64,000 nucleotides of DNA, from the NCBI GenBank assembly GCA_964494475.1, contig CAZBRS010000031.1:8106-72105 (forward strand), in the 5' to 3' direction. The notes beneath the pieces were generated by a model. That model worked only from the letters and a program-made list of their open reading frames with translations. It had not been told where the DNA came from and made no database searches. The position numbers and the translations under genes were made by a program. Shown here piece by piece: positions 1 to 7,712 of the stretch (position 1 is the stretch's first letter; each line of letters starts with the position of its first letter). The stretch comes from CAZBRS01 sp964494475 (lineage in GTDB: Bacteria; Myxococcota_A; UBA9042; CAZBRS01).

Positions 1-138
1 CTCCGCCAGATGAACTGGGACTTCGCCCTGATCGTCGCGAGTGTGAACGGCCGCCACGTGCCCCCCACCGAGTACGAGACCACGCCCGTGCCCGACGGGG
101 CCGAGGTGCGCCTGATCCACGTGATGCACGGGGGGTAG
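1..138 (+). CDS. thiS: ThiS-like sulfur carrier protein, C-terminal part
   Basis: The window opens inside a gene; 45 residues are readable before the stop at 136-138. The fragment contains VNGRHVPPTEYETTPVPDG and ends in HVMHGG. A beta-grasp core closing on a C-terminal Gly-Gly is the signature of ThiS/MoaD sulfur carriers, whose terminal glycine is adenylated and then thiocarboxylated to supply sulfur for thiazole (ThiS) or molybdopterin (MoaD). The NG..VPxxxxxxTPxxDG pattern fits ThiS better. The start and the upstream neighbour lie outside the window, so linkage to other thi genes cannot be tested. About 230 bp without a convincing gene follow. Confidence 0.72.
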   Translation, partial: LRQMNWDFALIVASVNGRHVPPTEYETTPVPDGAEVRLIHVMHGG

Positions 139-369
139 CAGGCGCTGCCCCACGCCTGTCCGCTGCCCGTGCGGACGACATCGTCGAACGGTGGCCCGGC
201 GACCACGAAGAGTAAAGGGCGGGTGATGCGTCGTGTGCACAGGTCATAAACACCAGGCCGCGCGAACCTTTTTCCGCCAGCGCTTGACGTTCCGTCTGGC
301 GTTGGCGCCAATTGCGGCGCTTTCGTGGCGGCGTCGCCCTCGAACAGCATCACCACGAGGAGGATCTTC

Positions 370-795
370 ATGCTGCGCAGAATCATCCTGGTGCTCGGGG
401 TCGCAGGGTTCGTCGGCCTGACCGGGTGCGGCGGCGACGACGGCACGAGCAACGGCGGAGAGGACACGATCGGCGGCGATGACACCGCGAGCGGCAGCGA
501 CACGGTCGTCGACCTGCTCGTGCCCGGCGGCGCCCTGGGGGCCTGCGCCGAGAAGGACGGCGAAGGTTGCCACGAGTTCGTGGGGGCCAACTACACCGAG
601 GAGCTGGCCTCGGCCGCCTGCGACGGCTCCGACGAGATCTTCCAGTGGGGCGCCAGTTGCTCGAAATCCGGCGCCGTGGGCACTTGCCTGATGGCGGTGA
701 TGAGCGAGATGAGTCTGCTGATGGTGTACTACGACTACTACGACGCGGCCAAGACCGCGTGCGGGTCGCTGGAAGGGACGTGGTCCGACCTGTAG
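370..795 (+). CDS. Small Cys-containing lipoprotein, unknown function
   Basis: A 141-residue protein. The ATG at 370 is preceded by AGGAGG (358-363) at 6-nt spacing, so an in-frame ATG at 325 is less likely. The N-terminus MLRRIILVLGVAGFVGLTGC is a lipoprotein signal peptide with the lipidated Cys at residue 20. An acidic tether rich in Gly, Asp, Ser and Thr follows, then a compact domain of about 80 residues with six Cys that could form three disulfides. No family is recognised. The gene converges on the minus-strand gene ending at 820, so it is probably transcribed alone. Confidence 0.7.
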   Translation: MLRRIILVLGVAGFVGLTGCGGDDGTSNGGEDTIGGDDTASGSDTVVDLLVPGGALGACAEKDGEGCHEFVGANYTEELASAACDGSDEIFQWGASCSKSGAVGTCLMAVMSEMSLLMVYYDYYDAAKTACGSLEGTWSDL

Positions 796-819
796 CTGAA
801 CATCTTCATCCGGACCCCC

Positions 820-3057
820 TCACCTGGGCTGCACCGCGGGCGCGTAGCGGCACCCTTCAGCAGCGTCCAGGAACGCAGAATCCAAGGCATCGACCGACCC
901 CGTGTGATCCAGGTCGGACCCTCCGCACCAGTCGTTCGCGGCCGAGCAGCCCGTCGAAGCCGTCGCGGAGGCTTGCTGGAACAGCAGCCGGTCGGACTCG
1001 CCCACCGAGCCGTCGTGGTCCAGGTCGGGCCGCGCGCAGCCCAGCCGGGCCCAGGTGCAGTCCAACGCTCCCGGGGTCGTGACGCACAGGGGCAGGGCCT
1101 CCAGCAGCTCGAGGCCCCCGAAGACCACGTGGCGCGGCGTCGGGACCGCGTGCCAGTCGGTCGCCCCGTCCGGTGTCCAGGCGCGGGCCTCGTAGCCGTC
1201 GCCGGCGCGCCGCAGGGGCGGCGTCGTGCCCCAGGCGTCCGCGAAGCGCTGCTTGACGACGTCGTTCTTCCCCGCCAGCTCGTCCTGCACGCGCTTGGCG
1301 ATCTCCTCGTCGGTGAGCAGCGCCGCGTCGGCGGTGTCGGCCATCTCCAGCACTGCCTCCAGGCGCGCCATCTGCTGTTCCACGGACGCGAAGTCGCCCA
1401 GGTCGGCCGCCGCCAAAGGAAGCCCACCCTGGGCGTCGATCAGCGCGGTCCAGAAGCGCCTGCGCGCTTGCTCGGCCGGGTTCGTGGACGCGTACAGCAC
1501 GTCGGCGAAGACCCGGGATAGATCGGTCATCTGCCGCAGCGCCGCGCTCGTCTCGGCCTGCAACGCGGCGTCGCCGGTGATGCGCGCGTACTCGCAGACC
1601 GCCAGGAGTGCATTCACCGGCTGGTCGTAGTTGCCATAGAAGTGCCCCAGCAGCGAGTTGGCGCTGCCCGGGACGGTGGCCTCCATCTGGCGGGCCTTGT
1701 CGATGAGCCCCTTGCCGCCCAGGGTCAGCTCGTTCATCTGGCCCCAGGTCTTGCCGCAGATCGCGCCGCCCAGGCTGGTGCAGGTGTGGGCCGAGCCCTT
1801 GGGGGCGCAGCCGACGTCCTTGTCGAGGATCGGCGAGAACAGCTCGTCGAGCGCCCCCGGCTCGGGCAGCTCGGGCAGGGGAAGGGCCAGCCCCTCCGTG
1901 GACAGGGCCCGCGCCAGGTAGGTCATCTGGCAGTCGGACATGCTGCCCAGGTCTTCGACCTCGGTGGTGCCGTCGGGGCGCACCTGGCCGCTGGGGATCA
2001 GCTGGTCCCACGGGCCCTGCTCGGGCACCGTCATGATGCGGCCGCCGTTCGACTGCACGCTGTCGCCCACCATCTGGCCCGCCGCCCAGGCCCGGGTCGC
2101 GGCAGCGCGCACGTCGGGGTCGGCGTCGGCGTCGTCCATGGCCTCGCGCGCGGCCAGGAAGCCGAACGCCAGGTCGGGGAAGTTGTCGCGCGAGTTGTGG
2201 TTCGAGAAGAACGCGCCCGCCCAGGGGTAGGGCTCGGGCACGCGCATCAGCGAGGTGCAGCAGTCGCTGACGCGCAGGTACGCCGGCAGCATGCTGAAGC
2301 CGTAGGTCACCGCGTAGGGGCCGATCTCCTGGGCCGGCATGTAGGTCAAGAGGATGTCCGGGGGCTCGCCGCGGTACGTGATCGTGACGCCGTCGAAGAA
2401 CGCCGCCAGCATCTCGGCCTGCAGCGCCGGGTCGGGCGGGAAGGGCGGCGTGATGGCGACGCCCTCGCGGGTGCGCGTGACCGTGCCGGCCGGGCCGTCG
2501 ACGGTCATCGTCCAGCCCGGGTACGCGTTGCGCCCGGTCACCCCGTCGTGCCCGGTCATCGTCGCGAGGAACGCCAGGCCGTCGAACATGCGGATCACGC
2601 TCAAGGCCAGCAGCCTCGACCGGAACACCTTGTACGCGAACCACGCGGCGCGGGCCGACAGGCCCATGCTGTTGTTGTCGTTGGGCCCCGGCACGACCTC
2701 GAACACGTCGCCCGTGCGGCGGATGCCGGCCTTCCGGATGTTGATCCCGAACGTGGTGTCGCCGAAGACCATGAACCGGTTGTACGCGACCACCGCGCGC
2801 TCGACGCGCTCGCGGTAGTACAGCTTGAACGCGCGAGCGGCAGCGACGGGGTCGGCCACGGGGGCCTCGAGCCCGTCCGGGAGGGCCGCGTCGGTCGTTG
2901 CGAGGTCGTCGTCGACGACATCGGCGGGGGACAGGTCGGCGACGTCGTCCGCCGGGCTGGAGCTGCCGCCCGAGCATCCCCACGAACCTGCCAGGACCGC
3001 CAGGATCGCCAGCACCGCCCGCAGGTTGAATCGAATCGTACGCGAATCCGTGGTCAT
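820..3057 (-). CDS. Secreted lipoprotein with C-terminal dockerin-like calcium repeats
   Basis: A 745-residue protein read from the ATG at 3057; an in-frame extension to 3258 lacks a signal peptide and is rejected. The N-terminus has Arg residues, a hydrophobic stretch and a possible lipidation Cys in GSWGC, then an acidic tether (DDVADLSPADVVDDD). The large central domain (about residues 80-690) is not recognised; it contains several Cys and probably a mostly helical part. The C-terminus carries two short repeats, DLDHDGSVGESD and DLDHTGSVDALD, matching the DxDxDGxVxxxD calcium-binding loop of type I dockerins and EF-hands, separated by a Cys-containing linker. The protein is likely surface-exposed; an enzymatic role is not evident. 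Confidence 0.6.
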   Translation of the reverse strand: MTTDSRTIRFNLRAVLAILAVLAGSWGCSGGSSSPADDVADLSPADVVDDDLATTDAALPDGLEAPVADPVAAARAFKLYYRERVERAVVAYNRFMVFGDTTFGINIRKAGIRRTGDVFEVVPGPNDNNSMGLSARAAWFAYKVFRSRLLALSVIRMFDGLAFLATMTGHDGVTGRNAYPGWTMTVDGPAGTVTRTREGVAITPPFPPDPALQAEMLAAFFDGVTITYRGEPPDILLTYMPAQEIGPYAVTYGFSMLPAYLRVSDCCTSLMRVPEPYPWAGAFFSNHNSRDNFPDLAFGFLAAREAMDDADADPDVRAAATRAWAAGQMVGDSVQSNGGRIMTVPEQGPWDQLIPSGQVRPDGTTEVEDLGSMSDCQMTYLARALSTEGLALPLPELPEPGALDELFSPILDKDVGCAPKGSAHTCTSLGGAICGKTWGQMNELTLGGKGLIDKARQMEATVPGSANSLLGHFYGNYDQPVNALLAVCEYARITGDAALQAETSAALRQMTDLSRVFADVLYASTNPAEQARRRFWTALIDAQGGLPLAAADLGDFASVEQQMARLEAVLEMADTADAALLTDEEIAKRVQDELAGKNDVVKQRFADAWGTTPPLRRAGDGYEARAWTPDGATDWHAVPTPRHVVFGGLELLEALPLCVTTPGALDCTWARLGCARPDLDHDGSVGESDRLLFQQASATASTGCSAANDWCGGSDLDHTGSVDALDSAFLDAAEGCRYAPAVQPR

Positions 3058-3160
3058 GTCGCCCACCCGTTCAGCGAATCGACGTCCATGGTACGCGGCG
3101 GGGAGGAGATAGGGAAGGGCCGGGCTGGGGTCTGCGAACCGGGTCCGGGCTCCCCGGTTC

Positions 3161-5902
3161 CTAGGGCTGGCACGAGCAGGTCGCGGGAGTGGAGGCCGCT
3201 GTGCGCGGGGCCGGGGTGCCCACCGTGAAGTCGGCGGCGTTGGCGTCGGTGTCGTCACAGCCCGTGCCCGGGGTCGCGCCGCCGCCGTTGCGGAGGGCCG
3301 CCTTGGTCGACGAGAGCGCCTCGGTCGCGCCGCCGCCTTCGCCGCAGGTGCCCGTGCCGAACGCCACCAGGTCGACGACGGTGCCCGCCGCCGGACAGCC
3401 GGTGAGCTCGGTGTCGTCGGCGACCAGCGCCACCTTCCCGTTGGTCTGGCTCATGTTGCTGCCGGCCGAGAGGTCCACCAGCGGGCTGGGCAGGGCTGCG
3501 CCGACGCTGCCGTTGCTGGCCAGCTGGACCAGCAGGTAGCCGCCCCCCGCGATCGTCGTGCCGTCGGGCAGCACGTTGGCCTTCCAGGTGGTGCCGGTCG
3601 CCGAGGCGTACTGGATCGACCAGCCCGAGACGTCGGCGCTGGCCGCGGCCCGGTTGTGCAGCTCGACGTAGTCGTTGGTGAAGGTCGCGTTGGCGTTCCC
3701 GCCGCCGCCGTACACCTGGCTGAGGACGACCGCCGGCGCGCACGCGCCGGGGAGGGAGCAGACGCTCGGCGAGCCGGAGCACGTGAAGCCGTCCTCGACC
3801 GTGCAGGTGGCCGAGCAGCCGTCGCTCGCGGCCAGGTTGTGGTCGTCGCAGCCCTCGCTGCCCTCGACGAGCCCGTTGCCGCAGGCGTTCAGGGCCGTGA
3901 TGCGGCCCGTGCCGCCCACGGGGTAGTCGGCCGCGAGGACGTGCCCTCCGAGCCCGACGACGATGTAGTCCTCGAGCGCCGCCTGGTACGTCGCGTCGAT
4001 GATGGTGAACGGCACGCCGTCGTAGGGCGACTGGTCGCCGCCGTTGGCCTCGTAGTCGATGGTGGCGATGGTCAGCGGGGCGCCGGGCACGACCACGCCG
4101 TCGGCGACGAGGACCGTCCCGTCGTCGAGCGTGACGCTGCGGACGCGGCTGCCGGCGGCGGTGACCGCGCCGGACGCGTCGAGGGTGCGGGCCGGCTGGC
4201 TGCCGTCCCACGTGTACCGGAAGCCGGCGATCTGCAGGAAGCGCCCGTCGACCACCTCGACCTTCGAGACGGCGTTCTCGAGCAGCGCCTTGAACATGTC
4301 GCGCGACACGTTGGGGACGATGGCCTCGTGGTTCGAGAACGGCAGCATGGCGAACGTGTCGTACAGCGACAGGCTTCCGGCGGGGAGCACGCTGTTGTTG
4401 CGGATGCCGCCGCCGTTCTGCAGGCCCACGACCGGGGCGGGGACGCCGGACGCGGACGCGAGCAGCTTGCCCTGCCAGAGCAGCGCGTCGGCCACGAGGT
4501 CGCCCTCGTTGGTCTCCATGGTGCGCACGTTGGCGCGGAGGCCGTCGAGCGCCACGTCGCTGTCCCCGATGACGGTGGCCTTGGCCTGGTTGGTCGCGTC
4601 CTGCAGGGGCGCGACGACGGCGGCCTGGAGCGTCGCGTCGGCGGTCACGGCGTCGGGCACGTCCTTGTTCGCGACCCGGATCGGCCCGCTCAGGGCCTCG
4701 TCGACGGTGACCAGGTGTCCCGTCGCGTCGAACTTGGCCACCAGGCGGCCGACGTAGCGGTACAGCGAGCCGGCCACCACGATGGGCACCGCCACGCCGT
4801 CGGCGTCGGTGACCATCTCGGGGTACACGCCGCTGGTCTTCTCGCTGGGGACCAGCACGCCCGCGGTGCTGGTGGGCACCTCGTGGCCGCCGCCCGAGAC
4901 CACGATGTCGACGTCGTGCAGCAGCGGGACGACCTTCTTGTCGTTCCCCACGGCTTGCAGGTGGCTGAGCAGCACGATCTTGTTCACGCCGGCTCCGGTC
5001 AGCTCGTCGACCTCGGCCTGGATCGCCGCGACCGCGGGCGTGACCTGCACGTCGCCGAGCATCGATAGGTACGGCAGCTCCTCGGTGATGGCGCCGACCA
5101 CGCCGATCTTCTCGCCGCCCACGGTGACGACGGTCGACTTCGCGAAGCGGCCCGCGGTGGCCTGCTGCTGCAGCGCCGCGTCGGCCGACACGTCGAGGTT
5201 GGCGCCGACGAAGGTCACGGGCGTCGTGAAGCCGCGCATGAAGTCGGCCAGGGTCGCCGGCCCGAAGTCGAAGTCGTGGTTCCCGAGCCCGATGGCGTCG
5301 TAGCCCAGGTCCTGCAGGACGACGGTCTCGTAGAACGGAACGCCGTTCTCCAGGCTGGCCTTGAAGTTCAGCCCGGGCAGGAAGTTGTCACCCGCGGAGA
5401 CGACCACCGTGCCGGTCGCGGCGACGTCCCCCGCCGCGATCGGCGGCTGGAACGCGGCGGCCTCGGCCTTCAGGTCCTTCAGGAGCGTCGCGAAGTAGGC
5501 CACGCCGCCGAAGCCGTCGCCGGGCAGCATGGCGGACTCGGTGTCGCTGGAGTGCAGCAGCGTGAGCCAGAAGACGGTCGGCGCGACCACGTCGGGGGTC
5601 ACGGCGTCGCCCACCTGGTCCGGGGTCGCCGTGTCCTCGGTCGCGTCCGGGGTCTCGACGGTGTCCCTGCCGGGCGCCACGTCGTCGCCGCCGGCTTCTT
5701 CCACGTCCGTGCCCGTGCGGTCGTCGGCGAGATCGGCCGGGAGGGCGTCGCGGCCTGGAGCCACGGTGTCGTCACCGGGACCGGTGGTGTCCCAGGTCGG
5801 CTCCCCCGTGTCCTCTCTCTCGTTCCCGCCCCCGGACGAGCACCCCGTACCGACGAGCCACGCGCACGCGCACGCGACGACGAGCCAGCGCATCGAAGCC
5901 AT
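3161..5902 (-). CDS. 5'-nucleotidase-family metallophosphatase fused to DUF4215 repeat and lamin-tail domain
   Basis: A 913-residue lipoprotein. Residues 1-21 form a signal peptide ending in LVGTGC; residues 22-108 are an Asp/Thr/Pro-rich tether. About 110-640 match the 5'-nucleotidase/2',3'-cyclic phosphodiesterase family: GDNFLPG, GLGNHDFDFG, SGGGHEV, NGGGIRNN and a C-terminal nucleotide-binding region with DYEANGGDQSPYDG. The first metal motif reads HSSDTES, so the usual second-position His of NDxH is Glu. About 670-720 is a Myxococcus Cys-rich repeat (CGNGLVEGSEGCDD), and 730-913 resembles a lamin-tail domain (YVELHNRAA). It probably hydrolyses extracellular nucleotides or phosphoesters at the cell surface. 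A G-run just upstream of the ATG acts as the ribosome site. Confidence 0.85.
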   Translation of the reverse strand: MASMRWLVVACACAWLVGTGCSSGGGNEREDTGEPTWDTTGPGDDTVAPGRDALPADLADDRTGTDVEEAGGDDVAPGRDTVETPDATEDTATPDQVGDAVTPDVVAPTVFWLTLLHSSDTESAMLPGDGFGGVAYFATLLKDLKAEAAAFQPPIAAGDVAATGTVVVSAGDNFLPGLNFKASLENGVPFYETVVLQDLGYDAIGLGNHDFDFGPATLADFMRGFTTPVTFVGANLDVSADAALQQQATAGRFAKSTVVTVGGEKIGVVGAITEELPYLSMLGDVQVTPAVAAIQAEVDELTGAGVNKIVLLSHLQAVGNDKKVVPLLHDVDIVVSGGGHEVPTSTAGVLVPSEKTSGVYPEMVTDADGVAVPIVVAGSLYRYVGRLVAKFDATGHLVTVDEALSGPIRVANKDVPDAVTADATLQAAVVAPLQDATNQAKATVIGDSDVALDGLRANVRTMETNEGDLVADALLWQGKLLASASGVPAPVVGLQNGGGIRNNSVLPAGSLSLYDTFAMLPFSNHEAIVPNVSRDMFKALLENAVSKVEVVDGRFLQIAGFRYTWDGSQPARTLDASGAVTAAGSRVRSVTLDDGTVLVADGVVVPGAPLTIATIDYEANGGDQSPYDGVPFTIIDATYQAALEDYIVVGLGGHVLAADYPVGGTGRITALNACGNGLVEGSEGCDDHNLAASDGCSATCTVEDGFTCSGSPSVCSLPGACAPAVVLSQVYGGGGNANATFTNDYVELHNRAAASADVSGWSIQYASATGTTWKANVLPDGTTIAGGGYLLVQLASNGSVGAALPSPLVDLSAGSNMSQTNGKVALVADDTELTGCPAAGTVVDLVAFGTGTCGEGGGATEALSSTKAALRNGGGATPGTGCDDTDANAADFTVGTPAPRTAASTPATCSCQP

Positions 5903-6134
5903 CTTCCCCCCCCCTGTTCTTTCGTTTTCTTCGATTGGCGCGGCAGTATCGACAGGAGGCCACTGGGAGTCAAGAGAGGTCGTGCGTCGCCTTGGCGCGT
6001 GCGGGGGACGTGCCCGCAGCGGATCGCCGGCCCCGTACTCCGCGGACCCGACACGGAAGGAGCCTCCGGCCTGGCGCTGACTCTTCGGCTGCGGCCTGGC
6101 GTGTGCGCGTACTTCAAGGGCGGACCGCGCGGGG

Positions 6135-7697
6135 TCAGGGCAGGGGCGGATACCCCGTGATGCGGCGCATGGCCCGGTACAGCGGCTGCAGCCTGCCGTA
6201 GAGGGGCCGATAGACGGCGCGGTACAGCTCGTCGTAGCGCTGCACGTTCTCGGGGATGGGCTCGAACGCGCGGCCGACGCCCGTCATCGCGGCCACCGCG
6301 GTGTCGAGGTCGCGGTGCAGGCCGGCGCCCACCGCTCCCAGGATGGCGGCGCCCAGCCCCGAGGCCTCGTCGCAGCGTGCCCGGCGGGCCGGCATGCCGA
6401 ACACGTCGGCCGCGATCTGCATCACGAGGTCGCTGCGCGAGCCGCCCCCGCAGAGCGTGAGCTCGGTGACGGGCGTGCCCGTGCGCGCCTCGACGCGCTC
6501 GCGGCCGGCGCGCATCTCGTAGGCCAGCCCCTCCAGCAGCGCGCGGTACAGGTGCGGCTTCCGGTGGGCGGCGCCGAAGCCGATGATGGCGCCCTTGCCC
6601 TCCGGGCCCGGGTGGCGCAGGCCGGGGGTCCAGTAGGGCTGCAGGGTCAGGCCCAGGCACCCCGGCGGCACGTCGGCGGCCAGCTCCTCCAGCAGCGCCT
6701 CGGGCTCGAGGCCGCGCGCGTGCGCCTGCTCGTGCTCCAGGTGCGCGAACTGCTCCTTGAACCACGTGACCATCCAGAACCCGCGGAAGACCTGGTACTC
6801 GACGTTGTAGTGGCCGTCGCGGGCGCTGGGGTAGGGTGGGACCAGGCGCACGGGCTCGACGTAGCGCGCCGAGTCGACGTTGAACGTGGCCGTCGTGCCG
6901 AAGCCGATGCAGGCCTGGTGGGGCTCGAGGCAACCGGAGCCGAGGACCTCGCAGGCCTTGTCGGAGCCCCCCGAGATCACGGGCAGCCCCTCGGGCAGGC
7001 CGGTGTGGCGAGCGGCCGAGGCACAGACCGCACCGAGCAGCCGTCCGGGGGGCACCAGCTCGGGCAGCGTGCGCGGCTCGACCGCCAGGGCCCGCCACTT
7101 CCAATCGGACGGGCGGCACCACGCCAGCCGCTTGAAGTCGAACGGGACATAGCCGACCGCGCAGGCGACCGAGTCGCGGGCCTGTCCGGTCATGCGCAGC
7201 GTGACGAAGCCCGAGAGCAGTAGGTAGCGCGCCGTTCGTGCGTGGACGTCGGGCTGGTGCTCGGCGATCCAGTTGGCCTCGGCCTCGGCCTGGAAGCGTG
7301 CGACGACCCCGCGGGCCCCGGCCAGGGTCAGGGCCGCGCGCCAGCCGGCCGGAACGCGTGGGGGGCGCGTCGCGCGCCGCTGGTCGAGCCACAGGATCGC
7401 GGGGCGCAGGGGCCGATCGTCGGCGTCGAGGCTGACGACCGTGCCCCGCTGGAAGGTCATGGCCACCGCGGCGACGCGATCGGCGCTCACGCCGCCCCGG
7501 GCCCACAGGGCGCGGCAGGCGGCGCCGACGCACGCCCAGTAGGTCTCGGGGTCCTGCTCGGCCCAGCCCGGCTCCGGCGACGCGTACGCGGGCGTGTAGA
7601 CCTCCCTGGCCTTGTCGAGCAACGTGCCGTTCGCGTCGAAGGCCAGCGCGCGCGTGCTCTGCGTACCCACGTCGATGGCGAGGACGATGTCCTTCAC
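6135..7697 (-). CDS. FGGY-family carbohydrate kinase
   Basis: A 520-residue protein starting at a GTG (7697) with GGAGG seven nt upstream. It has the two-domain FGGY architecture: phosphate-binding DVGTQSTRALAFD at the N-terminus, the WLDQRR substrate region near residue 95, catalytic-Asp motif ISGGSDKA, and the nucleotide-binding TLCGGGSRSDLVMQ followed by GLGAAILGAV. FGGY kinases phosphorylate sugars or polyols such as xylulose, ribulose, glycerol or gluconate; the motifs do not settle the substrate. Its start lies 15 bp after the stop of the GH59-like gene, so the two are probably co-transcribed and the kinase may act on a sugar released outside the cell. No sugar transporter is adjacent. 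Confidence 0.88.
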   Translation of the reverse strand: MKDIVLAIDVGTQSTRALAFDANGTLLDKAREVYTPAYASPEPGWAEQDPETYWACVGAACRALWARGGVSADRVAAVAMTFQRGTVVSLDADDRPLRPAILWLDQRRATRPPRVPAGWRAALTLAGARGVVARFQAEAEANWIAEHQPDVHARTARYLLLSGFVTLRMTGQARDSVACAVGYVPFDFKRLAWCRPSDWKWRALAVEPRTLPELVPPGRLLGAVCASAARHTGLPEGLPVISGGSDKACEVLGSGCLEPHQACIGFGTTATFNVDSARYVEPVRLVPPYPSARDGHYNVEYQVFRGFWMVTWFKEQFAHLEHEQAHARGLEPEALLEELAADVPPGCLGLTLQPYWTPGLRHPGPEGKGAIIGFGAAHRKPHLYRALLEGLAYEMRAGRERVEARTGTPVTELTLCGGGSRSDLVMQIAADVFGMPARRARCDEASGLGAAILGAVGAGLHRDLDTAVAAMTGVGRAFEPIPENVQRYDELYRAVYRPLYGRLQPLYRAMRRITGYPPLP

Positions 7698-7712
7698 GGG
7701 GCAACCTCCGCC

